Shown: positions 16,059-26,672, numbered from the stretch's first letter. The stretch: DNA of 32,838 nt from an endosymbiont of Escarpia spicata (GCA_003349915.1 QFXE01000023.1:93517-126354), one strand, 5' to 3'. Program-made: numbers and translations. Notes: generated from the sequence alone by a model not told the origin.

Positions 16059-16619
16059 ATGAGATTACAACGAAGAGTGATGTCAAACGTAGCGCCGTTT
16101 CTATTTGCACCAACTGTTTCCAGGCGTAAAGAGCCGGTGCTGCATGCTAGACAAGCGGTACTAAGAGCGCTCGGTCGGGATGATTTCGCAGTCGCTGGCG
16201 CAGTGGTGGCTCGCAATGCCTATGCGTTTCGCCACCTTGACCGTGAGCATGCGCCAGGCCTGATGAGTGACTTGGAACGGGCATTAAAAAGAAGAGACAT
16301 AAGGGGCATCCATCTTACACTGCAACAGGCGGTGGCTGCAGAGCTGGTACGGTGCCTCTCGGCAGTGCAGGAGAATCTCTGCCACAGTCAGGACGCCAAA
16401 CACTTGTTGATGAAATGCAGCCGGTTATTCAGCATGCTGGAGAAGGATCTGGGGAAAAAGGCCTTGGATGAGGGGAGTTGGGCCCTGCAGGGTTGCCAGA
16501 AATCGATAGGAACAGTAGGTCTGTTTGGTGTTGGCTGCGTGACGGCGGATCCCGAAAGGTTCTTACGACACAAACATACGTTGATGGGAATTTTGCACAG
16601 CAAGGGCCTGATACGCTGA
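16059..16619 (+). CDS. Hypothetical protein
   Basis: A 186-residue, basic, mainly helical protein that I do not recognise. It has no signal peptide or membrane segment. The central region (LMSDLERALKRRDIRGIHLTLQQAVAAELVRCLSAVQ) looks like amphipathic helices. It contains six cysteines without a recognisable metal-binding spacing. TTGGAG lies 10 bases before ATG 16059; an internal ATG at 16080 is an alternative. It is divergent from the Cache-domain gene and lies 123 bp upstream of hemE, which has its own TATAAT box, so it is probably a single-gene unit. Confidence 0.55.
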   Translation: MRLQRRVMSNVAPFLFAPTVSRRKEPVLHARQAVLRALGRDDFAVAGAVVARNAYAFRHLDREHAPGLMSDLERALKRRDIRGIHLTLQQAVAAELVRCLSAVQENLCHSQDAKHLLMKCSRLFSMLEKDLGKKALDEGSWALQGCQKSIGTVGLFGVGCVTADPERFLRHKHTLMGILHSKGLIR

Positions 16620-16742
16620 TTTTCCGCTCCCTGCCTTGATCCGGCAGTAGAGCGGCACCACGTTGATGACACCTCCCTCCGCGTTCACATTCCGTGTACA
16701 ATTCGCGCAAATCTATAATGAAATGTACCAAAGGAATTTCGC

Positions 16743-17810
16743 GTGAGTATCCTGAAAAACGATAGACTGCTGCGTGCATTGCTGCGCGAACCGGTGGATG
16801 TAACCCCTGTATGGATGATGCGACAGGCCGGGCGTTATCTGCCTGAATACAAGGCCACTCGTGCCCGTGCCGGCAGTTTCATGGATCTCTGCCGTAATCC
16901 CGAACTGGCCTGCGAAGTTACCCTCCAGCCCTTGGAGCGCTATCCGCTGGATGCGGCGATCCTTTTCTCCGATATTCTTACCGTTCCGGATGCGATGGGC
17001 CTTGGGCTCTATTTTACGCAAGGGGAGGGCCCCAGATTTGAAAGGCCTGTGCAGGATGAGGCAGCGGTCAACGCCTTGGGTGTGCCGGATATGGAGGATG
17101 ACCTGGGTTACGTGATGGATGCGGTGCGCACCATTCGCCGGGAACTCGATGGCCGGGTTCCGCTGATCGGTTTCAGCGGCAGTCCCTGGACGCTCGCCAC
17201 CTACATGGTGGAGGGGAGCGGCACCAAAAATTTTGCCAAGGTAAAGGGGATGATGTTCGATCGTCCCGAGCTGATGCACACTCTGCTGGAGAAAATCGCA
17301 GAATCGGTGACCGCCTATCTCAATGCCCAGATTGCAGCCGGTGCTCAGGCGGTCATGATCTTCGATACCTGGGGCGGTGCCTTGACCCCGCAGCACTACG
17401 ACGCCTTCTCCCTGAAATATATGGAACAGATCATCCAGGGGCTGACCCGTGAATCCGAGGGACGCAAGGTGCCGGTGATCCTGTTCACCAAAGGCGGTGG
17501 ACTTTGGTTGGAGCAGATGGCGGCAACCGGGTGTGATGCCCTGGGTGTCGACTGGACCCTCAGTCTGGCGGACGCCCGGCGCAGAGTTGGCGACAAGGTT
17601 GCACTGCAGGGCAACATGGACCCCTGCACGCTCTATGCTTCACCTGAGCGCATTCGCGAAGAGGTGGGCAAGGTGCTGGCGAGTTACGGAAAAGGTGCAG
17701 GACATGTCTTCAATCTGGGACACGGTATCCACCCGGAGATAGAACCGGAGCATGCCGGTGCCTTTATTGAAGCTGTGCATGAACTTAGCAAACCTTATCA
17801 CCAAGTCTGA
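16743..17810 (+). CDS. hemE: Uroporphyrinogen decarboxylase
   Basis: Decarboxylates the four acetate side chains of uroporphyrinogen III to give coproporphyrinogen III in haem biosynthesis; cytosolic homodimer with no cofactor. The 355 residues match family length. Signature 1, [13 protein letters not shown], is at residues 24-36 and includes the conserved arginines; signature 2, [16 protein letters not shown], follows near residue 147. The C-terminal [13 protein letters not shown] is also typical. It starts at GTG 16743 with AAGGA 8 bases upstream. A perfect TATAAT at 16714-16719 lies before it, although the -35 is unclear. It is followed 41 bp later by a reductase gene in the same direction. 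Confidence 0.97.
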   Translation: MSILKNDRLLRALLREPVDVTPVWMMRQAGRYLPEYKATRARAGSFMDLCRNPELACEVTLQPLERYPLDAAILFSDILTVPDAMGLGLYFTQGEGPRFERPVQDEAAVNALGVPDMEDDLGYVMDAVRTIRRELDGRVPLIGFSGSPWTLATYMVEGSGTKNFAKVKGMMFDRPELMHTLLEKIAESVTAYLNAQIAAGAQAVMIFDTWGGALTPQHYDAFSLKYMEQIIQGLTRESEGRKVPVILFTKGGGLWLEQMAATGCDALGVDWTLSLADARRRVGDKVALQGNMDPCTLYASPERIREEVGKVLASYGKGAGHVFNLGHGIHPEIEPEHAGAFIEAVHELSKPYHQV

Positions 17811-17851
17811 AGCTGTACAGTAGCTCAAGTGATACTGATGGGCGAATATCG

Positions 17852-18739
17852 ATGAAGATTACAGTATTGGGCCTGGGACTGATGGGACAGCCTATCGCCG
17901 AGCGCCTGCAACATTGCGGGCACGCTGTGGTGGCCTGGAACCGTTCCCCAGATCGCCTTGAGACCGCCAAAGAGGCAGGGCTCAAGGTAGAGGCGGATCT
18001 ACTCAAGGCAATTAAAGTGGCGGACGTTATTTGTCTAGCCTTGAGCGATGCCACGGCAATCCGGGAAGTCTTGTTGCAGAGCAGTGTCAGCGCGGAACTG
18101 GCTGGGAAACTGGTACTGCAGATGGGTACTGTGGCGCCGGAGGAGAGCCGTGAGATCGGCGCTGCCGTGGAGGTTGCGAGCGGGGGCTATCTGGAGGCCC
18201 CGGTTCTGGGCAGCATTCCGGAGGCCCGCTCGGGCAACCTAATCGTCATGGCCGGAGGATCTGACGAAAATTACCAGCGCGGACTGCTTCTGCTGCGTTG
18301 TCTGGGCAAGCAGGTGCAGCATGTCGGTTTCCTTGGACAGGGTGCGGCCATGAAGCTGGCTATGAACCAGCTTATTGCCTCATTGACCGCCGGTTTTTCA
18401 CTCAGCCTGGGTCTGGTACGCTCGGAAGGGGTCGACGTGGGAGTCTTCATGGAACTGCTGCGCGAGAGCGCCCTCTATGCGCCGACCTTCGATAAAAAGC
18501 TGTCCAAGATGCTGGAACACAACTACGCCAATCCCAACTTTCCCCTCAAACACCTGATCAAGGACCTGGCTCTGTTTCAACAGGTGGCCGAGAAGACCGG
18601 TATCGACGCCGGGCTGCCGGAAGCAATGTTGCGGGTGTTTGAAAAGGGCAGCTCCAACGGTCATGCCGAGGATGACTACTCCTCCCTCTATGAGGCGATC
18701 AATCCCGAGATGGATATGGGAGTGGATCAGGGATGTTAG
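17852..18739 (+). CDS. NAD(P)-dependent beta-hydroxyacid dehydrogenase-type reductase
   Basis: A 295-residue member of the 3-hydroxyisobutyrate dehydrogenase / GLYR1 family, which oxidises beta-hydroxyacids or reduces (semi)aldehydes such as succinic or glyoxylic semialdehyde. The Rossmann motif VLGLGLMGQPIA is at the N-terminus. The substrate loop EAPVLGSIPEARSG replaces the more usual DAPVSGG. The catalytic lysine sits in GQGAAMKLAMNQL. NRSPDRL after the second strand suggests NADPH preference (Arg/Ser binding the 2'-phosphate), which is an inference. It lies 41 bp after hemE and 27 bp before an unknown gene, probably in one transcript. Substrate cannot be assigned. Confidence 0.85.
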   Translation: MKITVLGLGLMGQPIAERLQHCGHAVVAWNRSPDRLETAKEAGLKVEADLLKAIKVADVICLALSDATAIREVLLQSSVSAELAGKLVLQMGTVAPEESREIGAAVEVASGGYLEAPVLGSIPEARSGNLIVMAGGSDENYQRGLLLLRCLGKQVQHVGFLGQGAAMKLAMNQLIASLTAGFSLSLGLVRSEGVDVGVFMELLRESALYAPTFDKKLSKMLEHNYANPNFPLKHLIKDLALFQQVAEKTGIDAGLPEAMLRVFEKGSSNGHAEDDYSSLYEAINPEMDMGVDQGC

Positions 18740-18766
18740 TACTTACACTATTTAACTGAGAAAGCC

Positions 18767-19435
18767 ATGCAACTGCTGTTCAGTCAACTGCCGGGCCGAC
18801 ACGAGCGGCACCTGATGCGCAAACACGAAAATTTACTGTTTTCCGAGAGTGAGCGTTCACTAACCCCGGGGATCCTGGAAGAGGCGCAAAAACTCGATCA
18901 TGAGGAGCTGGTGTCCTATATTGGCGACCTGCGTAAACTGGTGGGTGAAGCCATAGCCCTGGGACCTCATGAGCAGAGTGATGTAATACTCAGCCTTAAA
19001 GAGCGCCTGGACAAATCCTACGAAACTGCCTGTGGTCTGGCCGACAATCAGTCGGACAACAAAGCGGCGATCAAAAAGTTGATCTCGGTGATCATGCAGG
19101 CGGTCTGGAAAGGCGCGGGCAATGACACGCTGGCACGCCAGGAACTGGAGCAGGAGGAAGAGGCCCGCAAGTTGCACTACGGGGTGTTGGAGTTTTCCCT
19201 GGTTGCTGACCTCCTGTCACCGGATTCAGTGATCAAGGAGGAAGAGTTGATCGCCGTGTTGCTATGCGAGGCACAGGATGATTTCGAAGCGGCGGTTACC
19301 CTCTTCGACCCGGTACATATTGAGAGTCTCTGTGCCCAGGGCAGAGTCTTGTTGGAAGCGAAGGAAGCCGAAGGTAACGAAATGACGGAGGCCCGGAGCC
19401 GTCTGAGGGAACTGGAGACCTTGCTGCAAGCGTAG
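18767..19435 (+). CDS. Hypothetical helical protein
   Basis: A 222-residue, highly acidic, almost entirely alpha-helical protein of unknown family, without signal peptide or membrane segment. Glu/Lys-rich helices with heptad-like spacing (RQELEQEEEARKL and the C-terminal EARSRLRELETLLQ) suggest coiled-coil ends. The middle (AAIKKLISVIMQAVWKGAGND) is more hydrophobic. It is the third gene of the hemE-reductase run. Its TAG stop is part of a GTAG-headed palindromic repeat (19432-19461), so the repeat either defined or trimmed the C-terminus. Confidence 0.65.
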   Translation: MQLLFSQLPGRHERHLMRKHENLLFSESERSLTPGILEEAQKLDHEELVSYIGDLRKLVGEAIALGPHEQSDVILSLKERLDKSYETACGLADNQSDNKAAIKKLISVIMQAVWKGAGNDTLARQELEQEEEARKLHYGVLEFSLVADLLSPDSVIKEEELIAVLLCEAQDDFEAAVTLFDPVHIESLCAQGRVLLEAKEAEGNEMTEARSRLRELETLLQA

Positions 19436-19519
19436 GCCCGATCAAGCGTAGCGGTTCGGGCATTCTCGAGTTGACAGAGCACTTGTGCTGCCGGTACCGC
19501 TACGCTTGAACCAGCCTAC
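19432..19519. repeat. Inverted pair of GTAGGC palindromic repeats between convergent genes
   Basis: The plus-strand unit is 19432-19461: GTAG, stem GCCCGA / TCGGGC, loop containing CAAGCGTAGCGG. The minus-strand unit is 19490-19519: GTAG, stem GCTGGT / ACCGGC, same loop. The two outer 24-bp arms match at 21 positions. The TAG of each head is the stop codon of the adjoining gene (19433-19435 plus; 19516-19518 minus). The pair may also act as a bidirectional terminator. Other units lie at 27303 and 29048. Confidence 0.85.
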
Positions 19520-21636
19520 GAAACCTCTTCCACCAAAACCGGTCTTTCATCCGCCATCAGATCTTCCGCTGGTTTGCCGATGAAATAACCTTGGGCGTAG
19601 TCAATACCAAGGTTTTTTACCCTCTCAAATACTGCACGCGAGTGGACAAACTCCGCCACAGTGCTTTTGATGCCGATCTCTCTGGCGACATCCACGATCG
19701 CCTTGACCAACAGTTGGGCCTCACGGTCACTATCGAGATTCCTGATCAGGGAGGCATCGATCTTGAGCTGATCCACTTCCAGTTCCAGGATGTGTTTGAA
19801 AGAGGAGTAACCGGCGCCGAAATCGTCAATGGCGAGATGGCAGCCATGTGACCGGGCTTGGCTAAGGAAGGATTTCAGGGCGTCATAATCGGCCACCTCT
19901 TCGCTTTCGAGCAGTTCGATGGTCATACGTTTTCCCAGGTCAGGATCGCTGCTCAGGCGGTCGAAGAGATACTCTCGAATCTCAGGATCCAGGATATCCT
20001 CCACGGCGAGATTAACCGAAAAAGCGTAGTGGCTCGATTGAAACCGGTCGAGGCACTTCTCCAGCATGATGCGGCTGAGCGCGGAGTAGATGCGGCTCTC
20101 CTTTGCGACTTGCATAAAGGCGAAGGGAGCGAGTAGCTGTCCCTTCTCATCCTGGATGCGCATCAGACATTCATAGTGTTCAATCCGTTTGCTCACATTG
20201 TTATAGAGTGGTTGAAAAAACGGTATGACGGCATTTCGCCTAATCGCATTTTTCAGCAGACGGGTGATGCGCTGGTTTGTGACGACCTTCTCTTCGATAC
20301 CAAGTGACGCATCATATCGAACCAGCTTGTTGCGTTGTTTCTTGGTTTGCTGCAGCGCCATGTTGGCCCTCTCCAACAAGGGGGGTTCACTTGCCAAACC
20401 GGCACGAATACTGATCTGAACCTCGTGTCCGTGGATGTCGAAACTGTTACGCTCGACAGAGTTGATCAGATCTTGCGCGAGTTTCAGCGGGCCCTCCTGA
20501 TTTTCATGCGTGGTGATAAGCACGCCGAAGTCATCGGCGCCGAATCGAAACAGGCGGCTGTCGGAACGGGTATGCAGCAAAGATTTCAGCTGCTTGGACA
20601 GCAGGGTAAGAATCTCGTCACCACCCGCTGTTCCGTAGAAGTCGTTGATGTGTTTGAAACCATCAATATTGAGCATTACCAGCGTCGGATGATCGGCTGG
20701 TGTTTTCTGCTCGGCTTCGAACGCAAACCGGTTGGGTAGCTGCGTCAGTGTATCTGTGGCCGCGCTGGCCTCCAGTTTCCGATGCAGGGCGATGAGCTTT
20801 TTGTGCTCTCTGTCGGTGCCCATAAGGAGGAATATGATAACGAAAATGGAGAGAATAAAGCCGAAGCCCAGTAGGGTGGAGATACGATTTATCTGGTCTG
20901 CTTTGTTGAGGCTCATCTCCAGGAAGAGGTGTTTTGCCTGGTGCAAGGTACCTCGGGTGTCGACCTCCAGTGCCGCCTGCAGGGTATCGCCGTAGAGGCT
21001 GAGATACTTCAGGAAAATCTTGGCATGGGAGAGAAATACCTGGTTAAAGCGGGCCTGGGCGTCATCGTCAAAATGGTACTCCTGAAGTATATCCACACCT
21101 TGGCGCAACTCCGTAAGGAAGTCCTTGTCCAGACTGCGAGAGGCAAGGAAAACAGCAGAGGTGATGCGAGAGAGCTCATTGATATATTGGCCGTCGCCCT
21201 GCTCAAAAAGGTTGAGATAGCGGGCAGTAAGAGAGGGAATATGGGTGGTGGAGTTTTGTATCAATGAGTTGATGGTGGCAAAACGTAGAATCAACTCCTC
21301 TTTTTCTGCCAGTTTGGCTTCATACTGCCTGAACCCGGCAAGTGTTTCAGCGAATGCCGGATCCTGTAGATAGGCGTTCTCCCTAATCTCTCCAATGCGT
21401 TTGCGGATCTTACGAAGCTGACTGTGGGTATGGTCAAAATTGTAATAGATAAAGAAAGAGGCCTTGAGCAGATGGAGATCCAACTGCTCTTCCAATCGTT
21501 CGGTGTCACCTATGGTGTCATAGACTGTGGAGTGGAGCTGCAGCAGACGGCTGGTTTGGGAGTCGGTGTAAAAGAAGAGCGCGCCGACGAAGAACGCGGC
21601 AATGACGGCGGCATAGATATTACCTGTGACAGTCAT
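19516..21636 (-). CDS. Membrane DAHL-GGDEF-EAL protein, predicted c-di-GMP phosphodiesterase
   Basis: A 706-residue inner-membrane signalling protein. TM1 (about 7-24) and TM2 (about 252-272) bracket an all-helical periplasmic sensor resembling the DAHL domain (QLDLHLLKASFFIYYNFD near residue 52). The GGDEF domain (about 290-440) has lost its signature: the site reads RFGADDF (366-370 is GADDF), so cyclase activity is unlikely. The EAL domain (about 460-695) looks complete: Glu489 (ECL in place of EAL), Asn542, Glu574, DDFGAGYSS (Asp604, Asp605), Lys625, Glu662 and Gln682. I therefore infer net c-di-GMP hydrolysis, perhaps tuned by GTP at the degenerate domain. The start overlaps the cytochrome c peroxidase stop (ATGA), and its own stop lies inside a palindromic repeat. 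Confidence 0.88.
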   Translation of the reverse strand: MTVTGNIYAAVIAAFFVGALFFYTDSQTSRLLQLHSTVYDTIGDTERLEEQLDLHLLKASFFIYYNFDHTHSQLRKIRKRIGEIRENAYLQDPAFAETLAGFRQYEAKLAEKEELILRFATINSLIQNSTTHIPSLTARYLNLFEQGDGQYINELSRITSAVFLASRSLDKDFLTELRQGVDILQEYHFDDDAQARFNQVFLSHAKIFLKYLSLYGDTLQAALEVDTRGTLHQAKHLFLEMSLNKADQINRISTLLGFGFILSIFVIIFLLMGTDREHKKLIALHRKLEASAATDTLTQLPNRFAFEAEQKTPADHPTLVMLNIDGFKHINDFYGTAGGDEILTLLSKQLKSLLHTRSDSRLFRFGADDFGVLITTHENQEGPLKLAQDLINSVERNSFDIHGHEVQISIRAGLASEPPLLERANMALQQTKKQRNKLVRYDASLGIEEKVVTNQRITRLLKNAIRRNAVIPFFQPLYNNVSKRIEHYECLMRIQDEKGQLLAPFAFMQVAKESRIYSALSRIMLEKCLDRFQSSHYAFSVNLAVEDILDPEIREYLFDRLSSDPDLGKRMTIELLESEEVADYDALKSFLSQARSHGCHLAIDDFGAGYSSFKHILELEVDQLKIDASLIRNLDSDREAQLLVKAIVDVAREIGIKSTVAEFVHSRAVFERVKNLGIDYAQGYFIGKPAEDLMADERPVLVEEVS

Positions 21637-22616
21637 GGTGTATCGAGGATGGCAGGCATATCGCCAGTCAAAGTATTGAGAAAGGCCATCAACTGGGTGA
21701 GCTGGTCCTCTGACAACTCAAAACCAAGATTGTGAAAGGCCATTTTTTTCAATACCTTGTCAAGGGAGGCCGCGCTGCCATCGTGCAGGTAGGGACCTGT
21801 TAGTGCAATATTTCGCAGGCTGGGCACCTTGTAACGATTCTTGTCGAAGGGGTCGCCGGTGCGTTGATGCAGATCACCCTGATCCTTGCGCCATTTAACT
21901 GGAATGACGGCGCCTAGGTATTGATAAGAGTTGCCGCCGACATTGATCCCGTTGTGGCAGGCGGCGCAGCCGATCTTTTTGAACAGCCGGTAACCGTCCA
22001 GCGCGGCTTTATCCAGTTCGAGTTCACCCCGCAGATAGCGGTCGAATTTGGCGTTGGGGGTATAGAGTGCCTTTTCGAATTCTGCAATGGCATCCGCCAT
22101 ATCGTCTATGTTGACGCGGGGTTTTCCGTAGATAGATTTAAACTGGCGAGGATATTCCGGGTGTTGATTGAGGCGCCGGTCCACCTCCTCCAGGGTCAGC
22201 CCCATCTCTACAGGGTTATGCAACGGCCCGGATACCTGAGAGGCCAGGTTGCTGGCACGGCCGTTCCAGAACTGGCGGAAATTGAAATAGGAGTTGAAAA
22301 CCGTCGGTGAATTCATCTGTCCCGGCCGGTTGAAGATCCCTTCGGAAATGGCTCGGTAGTCCGCGCCACCGGTCTTAGGATCATGGCAAGTGGCGCAAGA
22401 GACGGTCTGGTCTTGTGACAGAATGGGATCGAAAAAGAGCTTTTTCCCTAATGCGGCCTTCTGTTTATCATACTCAACATGCTGTGGAATGGGTTGGATT
22501 GGCTCCATGGCAAATAGCGTTGACCCAGGCAACAGGGATCCCCCGAGCAGGAGGAAAAACCTCCATGGGAGTCTCAGGCGTTTGATGTTTGCCGGGTCAT
22601 TATGTGATTTGGACAT
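21633..22616 (-). CDS. Dihaem cytochrome c peroxidase (CcpA/MauG family)
   Basis: A 327-residue periplasmic enzyme expected to reduce hydrogen peroxide with electrons from small c-type cytochromes. It has a signal peptide (basic start, then FFLLLGGSLLPGSTLFA) and two haem-binding motifs, CATCH (74-78) and CAACH (217-221). The blocks LGKKLFFDPILSQDQTVSCA, NSPTVFNSYFN and KVPSLRNIALTGPYLHDGS are family hallmarks. Some relatives (MauG) instead oxidise protein residues, so peroxidase is the likeliest but not the only role. It starts 37 bp after the FAD/Fe-S oxidoreductase gene and overlaps the EAL gene by four bases, forming an operon that links redox chemistry with c-di-GMP signalling. Confidence 0.92.
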   Translation of the reverse strand: MSKSHNDPANIKRLRLPWRFFLLLGGSLLPGSTLFAMEPIQPIPQHVEYDKQKAALGKKLFFDPILSQDQTVSCATCHDPKTGGADYRAISEGIFNRPGQMNSPTVFNSYFNFRQFWNGRASNLASQVSGPLHNPVEMGLTLEEVDRRLNQHPEYPRQFKSIYGKPRVNIDDMADAIAEFEKALYTPNAKFDRYLRGELELDKAALDGYRLFKKIGCAACHNGINVGGNSYQYLGAVIPVKWRKDQGDLHQRTGDPFDKNRYKVPSLRNIALTGPYLHDGSAASLDKVLKKMAFHNLGFELSEDQLTQLMAFLNTLTGDMPAILDTP

Positions 22617-22653
22617 ACGTTATTTTTCCACAGCGGGTGCAGGGCTGGGCAAC

Positions 22654-25600
22654 CTATAACAGGATTCGTTCAATACCACCGTTTTGTATTTTGCGCTGAA
22701 AGTTGTCATACCATGAGTCACCTTGCAAGCGACGTGCGGCCTCTACCACGATATATTCAACATTGAGTCCGGTTTCATCACTGTAGCGGCTGAGTCCCTG
22801 CTGGCAGGCGGGGCAGGCAGTCAGCATTTTTACGTTACATCCACCCTCTTTTGACAGCAGTGATTTGCCTTTGTGCAACTCTGCTGATTTACGAAAGCGG
22901 AGTTGGGTAGCGATATCTGGCCGACTGGTTCCCAGTGTGCCGGCTTCGCCGCAACAACGGTCTGAAAGCAGAACCTCCTTGCCGGTCAGTGCAGAGGCCA
23001 CTGCCACAGGATTGTAGGTTTTCATCGGGCTGTGGCAGGGATCGTGATATAGATAGTTCGTCGGCTGGTCTCCGGAAAGTTTAACCCCTTTCTCCATGAG
23101 GTATTCATGGATGTCGAGCAGGCGGCAACCGGGAAATATTTTTTCAAACTGATACTGCAACAGCTGATCCATGCAGGTGCCGCAGGAGAGAATCACCGTC
23201 TTGATATCCATGTAGTTAAGGGTGTTGGCAATTCGATGGAACAGCACCCGGTTTTCGGTGGTGATGGCCTGCCCTTTATCGGTCAGGCCAGCAGCGTTTT
23301 GAGGATAACCGCAGCAGAGGTAACCCGGTGGCAGGACCGTTTGGGTGCCGAGTTCGTAGAGCATCGCCAGAGTGGCCATGCCGATCTCACTGTAGAGACG
23401 TTCTGAGCCGCAGCCGGGGAAGTAGAAGACAGCATCGCTCTCCTCAGTGACTTTCGCGGGGTCACTTAAGATCGGGATAGTGGTCTTGTCCTCCAGATTC
23501 AAGGCAGCACGCAGGGTCTGTGTCTGCAGCTTCACCCGGATGGGGCGGCTGACAAGTTCTACCGCCAGGGTGCGGGGTGAGGGTTTGCCTGTGGAGCTGA
23601 CGGGCAGTCTGTCGGCCTTGCCCAGCAGGCCAAAGTTGCCTGCAAGCCGGTGTCCGAGACTGAGCCCCTTGAAACCCCAGTCAGCCATGCCTTTGCGCAT
23701 CCAGCGGATGGTGCGGGGGTCGGAAATATTGAGAAAGGTCATCGCGGCCTGGGCACCGAGATTGCGTTTTTTCTGCCCCTTATCCACCAGTATCTTACGA
23801 ATCCGGGTGGTGACATCACCGAAATCGATGTTGACCGGGCAGGGTTTCTCGCACTTGTGACAGACGGTACAGTGATCCGCAATGTCGTTCATCTCGCCGA
23901 GATGCTGCAGGGAGACGCCGCGCCGGGTCTGCTCCTCGTAGAGGAAGGCCTCGATGATCAGCCCTGTGCCGAGAATTTTGTTGCGGGGCGAGTAGAGCAG
24001 GTTGGCGCGTGGGATATGGGTCATGCAGACCGGTTTGCATTTGCCGCAGCGCAGGCAGTGCTTGATCTCATCGTTGAGGGCGCCGAGTTCACTCGCCTCC
24101 AGGATAATCGCTTCCTGCTCCAGCAGGCGCAGGGATGGCGTATAGGCCCTTTCCAGGTTGGCGTCTGCAGCGAGTTTGCCCCGGTTGAACCAGCCTTGGG
24201 GGTCGATCTGTTTTTTATAGGCCGCAAAGGCGTCGAGTTTGTCTGTTTCGAGATACTGCAGTTTGGTAAGGCCGATGCCGTGTTCGCCGGAGATGGCGCC
24301 GCCCAGTGAGGTGGCGAGTTCCATGATGCGGTCGACGATCCGGTCGGCCTGGTGCAGCATCTCATAGTCGTCGGAGTGAACGGGGATGTTGGTGTGCACG
24401 TTTCCGTCACCGGCGTGCATATGCAGGGCAACGAATAGGCGGGTACCACGAATGTCTTGATGGATCTCCCGCAGTGCATGGCGCAACGGCCGCATATCCT
24501 GGCCGGTAAATATCTCATCGAGACGGCTGGCAATGTCCCGCCGGTAGGATATCAGCAGGTCGCGGCGCAACAGCAGATCGATGATCCGGTCACCTTCCCG
24601 GATATACTCCTTTTCGTCGCCACTGAGCAGCTGGGTATGTTCTGCTGCCGGAGCATCCAGTTGTGCCAGGATCAATTCCCAGCGTCCCCGTGCCTGTTTC
24701 ACCGCCTGCTGTGCAAGGTCGATCTTGTCCTGCAGGATCTTGTGGCTCTCTGCGCTCGGTTCGTTTTCGTCGGTCATCAGCCGCTGACCACAATCGCCGG
24801 TCAGACACTCAAGCACTGCGTCGGCGATGCGAATCTTATTGCCGAGCGACTCTTCGATATTGATCCGCTCCACACCCCGACTGTAGTCCGCCAGCCGATC
24901 CAGGGGGATCACCACGTCCTCGTTTATCTTGAACGCATTGGTGTGGGCTGAGATGGCGGCGGTACGTGCCCGGTCCACCCAGAAACTGCGGCGGGCCTCG
25001 GGACTGACGGCAATGAAGCCCTCAGCGTCCCGGGCGTTGGCAAGCCGCACCACTTGCGAGGCAGCCTCTTCCACCGCAGTTTCGTCGTCACTGGCGATGT
25101 CTGCGAGCAGCACCATCTTGGGACGTTCCCGGCGGGGTGCCTTGGTGGAGTACTTGACTGCCTTGAGGTAACGCTCGTCGAGATGCTCCAGCCCAACCAG
25201 CAGCACACCGGGCTGTTGGTCGAGGTAATCCTTGATCTCCACGATGGCCGGCACCGCCCGGCCGATGTCGCTGCCGAAGAATTCGAGACAGAGGGTGCGC
25301 GCCTGTACCGGCATGCGGTGCAGTATGAAACGGGCGGAGGTGATCAGGCCGTCACAGCCCTCTTTCTGCACCCCCGGCAGACCGGAGAGAAACTTGTCGG
25401 TGACATCCTTGCCGAGCCCCGCCTTGCGGAACGCGGAGCTGGGTATCTCCAGGATCTCCGGGTCGGCGGTGAGAGGGTTGTGGTCGGCGTCGAAACGGGA
25501 GATGCGGAAGCGCACCCGTGCCTGCTCGTGGATCTTGCCCAGATTGTGGTCGAGACGTTCGACCTCAAGCCACTGGCCATCAGGGGTGACCATGCGCCAG

Positions 25601-26502
25601 CTGGCCAGATTGTCGAGGGTGGTGCCCCAGAGCACCGCCTTTTTGCCGCCGGCATTCATGGCGATATTTCCGCCGATGGTGGAGGCGTCCTGGGAGGTGG
25701 GATCGACGGCGAAGGCGAGTCCGTCCGCCTCCGCCAGCTCTGAGACCCGGCGCGTGACAACGCCGGCACCGGTGGCGATGGTGGGTACCTTGCAGTTTAC
25801 ACCGGGCAGTGAGAGGATCTCTATGACGCCAAGTTGCTCAAGTTTTTCGGTATTGATCACAGCGCAGTGAGGGTCGAGGGGCACTGCACTGCCGGTGTAA
25901 CCGGTGCCGCCGCCACGGGGAATGAGGGTGAGGCCTGAGTTTATGCAGGCGCGCACGATGGGGGCGACTTCCTCTTCCGTATCGGGGGTGATGACCACAA
26001 AGGGGATCTCGACGCGCCAGTCGGTGGCGTCGGTGGCGTGAGCGACCCGTGCCAGGCCGCTGAAATCGATATTGTCCTTGCGGGTCAGGCCGATCAGGTT
26101 ACGTAGGGTCCTGCGGCGCAGTTCGATTTGCTGCTCGAACAGACTGGCGAAGGTGCTGACGGACTGACGGGCAGCCTCAAGCAACTGTAGTGCTTGAGTA
26201 TTGTCATTGGCCCGCGACTCAAACTGATCAAGCCGGTGAGTCAATGCGTTTATCAGCGCTTGGCGGCGTTCCGGGTTTTGCAGCAGGTCGTCTTGCAGAT
26301 AGGGGTTGCGGGTGATGACCCACATATCCCCAAGCACCTCGAACAGCATACGAGCGGAGCGACCGGTGCGGCGAGAGCCTCGCAGTGCCTCGATGATGCG
26401 CCACATCTCCTCGCCGAGAAAACGGATAACGATCTCACGGTCTGAAAAGGAGGTGTAGTTGTAGGGGATCTCGCGAATACGCTGAACTGGCTGTTCGTTC
26501 AT
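22654..26502 (-). CDS. FAD-linked oxidase / Fe-S / CCG-domain fusion oxidoreductase (DUF3683 type)
   Basis: A 1,282-residue cytosolic or membrane-associated dehydrogenase, probably for a D-2-hydroxyacid such as glycolate or D-lactate, passing electrons to the respiratory chain. In order: an N-terminal DUF3683-like region ([20 protein letters not shown], to about 150); a PCMH-type FAD domain ([18 protein letters not shown] near 215); an FAD-oxidase C-terminal domain ending in [12 protein letters not shown] and [11 protein letters not shown]; two [4Fe-4S] motifs, [11 protein letters not shown] and [11 protein letters not shown]; and two CCG domains ([13 protein letters not shown] with [16 protein letters not shown] with RCCGEAG). 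It is a GlcD plus GlcF fusion. ATG 26502 ([15 protein letters not shown]) is preferred by family pattern, but ATG 26541 is possible. The exact substrate is unknown. Confidence 0.85.
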   Translation of the reverse strand: MNEQPVQRIREIPYNYTSFSDREIVIRFLGEEMWRIIEALRGSRRTGRSARMLFEVLGDMWVITRNPYLQDDLLQNPERRQALINALTHRLDQFESRANDNTQALQLLEAARQSVSTFASLFEQQIELRRRTLRNLIGLTRKDNIDFSGLARVAHATDATDWRVEIPFVVITPDTEEEVAPIVRACINSGLTLIPRGGGTGYTGSAVPLDPHCAVINTEKLEQLGVIEILSLPGVNCKVPTIATGAGVVTRRVSELAEADGLAFAVDPTSQDASTIGGNIAMNAGGKKAVLWGTTLDNLASWRMVTPDGQWLEVERLDHNLGKIHEQARVRFRISRFDADHNPLTADPEILEIPSSAFRKAGLGKDVTDKFLSGLPGVQKEGCDGLITSARFILHRMPVQARTLCLEFFGSDIGRAVPAIVEIKDYLDQQPGVLLVGLEHLDERYLKAVKYSTKAPRRERPKMVLLADIASDDETAVEEAASQVVRLANARDAEGFIAVSPEARRSFWVDRARTAAISAHTNAFKINEDVVIPLDRLADYSRGVERINIEESLGNKIRIADAVLECLTGDCGQRLMTDENEPSAESHKILQDKIDLAQQAVKQARGRWELILAQLDAPAAEHTQLLSGDEKEYIREGDRIIDLLLRRDLLISYRRDIASRLDEIFTGQDMRPLRHALREIHQDIRGTRLFVALHMHAGDGNVHTNIPVHSDDYEMLHQADRIVDRIMELATSLGGAISGEHGIGLTKLQYLETDKLDAFAAYKKQIDPQGWFNRGKLAADANLERAYTPSLRLLEQEAIILEASELGALNDEIKHCLRCGKCKPVCMTHIPRANLLYSPRNKILGTGLIIEAFLYEEQTRRGVSLQHLGEMNDIADHCTVCHKCEKPCPVNIDFGDVTTRIRKILVDKGQKKRNLGAQAAMTFLNISDPRTIRWMRKGMADWGFKGLSLGHRLAGNFGLLGKADRLPVSSTGKPSPRTLAVELVSRPIRVKLQTQTLRAALNLEDKTTIPILSDPAKVTEESDAVFYFPGCGSERLYSEIGMATLAMLYELGTQTVLPPGYLCCGYPQNAAGLTDKGQAITTENRVLFHRIANTLNYMDIKTVILSCGTCMDQLLQYQFEKIFPGCRLLDIHEYLMEKGVKLSGDQPTNYLYHDPCHSPMKTYNPVAVASALTGKEVLLSDRCCGEAGTLGTSRPDIATQLRFRKSAELHKGKSLLSKEGGCNVKMLTACPACQQGLSRYSDETGLNVEYIVVEAARRLQGDSWYDNFQRKIQNGGIERILL

Positions 26503-26672
26503 CTGGCTGCCGGTTGGGATAAAAAAAGACCTCGCAAGCATCAATCTCTTCGAGGGAATGGCCTATTGTAGCCCAATTCAAAAGGGGGAGGCTTTGAGGG
26601 TTCTCAAGCAGATTTAGAGGTTATTCAAAGACGCAAAAGGTAGCAAGTGAAATGACCAGAAATTTTCGTTAA

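Noticed and set aside
20617-20624. GGDE in the EAL protein read as an intact GGDEF signature
   Set aside because: Alignment by surrounding motifs puts it in the GH-x-x-GD region; the true signature position reads GADDF.
25054-25870. Two overlapping plus-strand open frames of over 200 codons
   Set aside because: Both lie antisense within the FAD/Fe-S oxidoreductase, whose conserved motifs are unambiguous; the frames are shadows.
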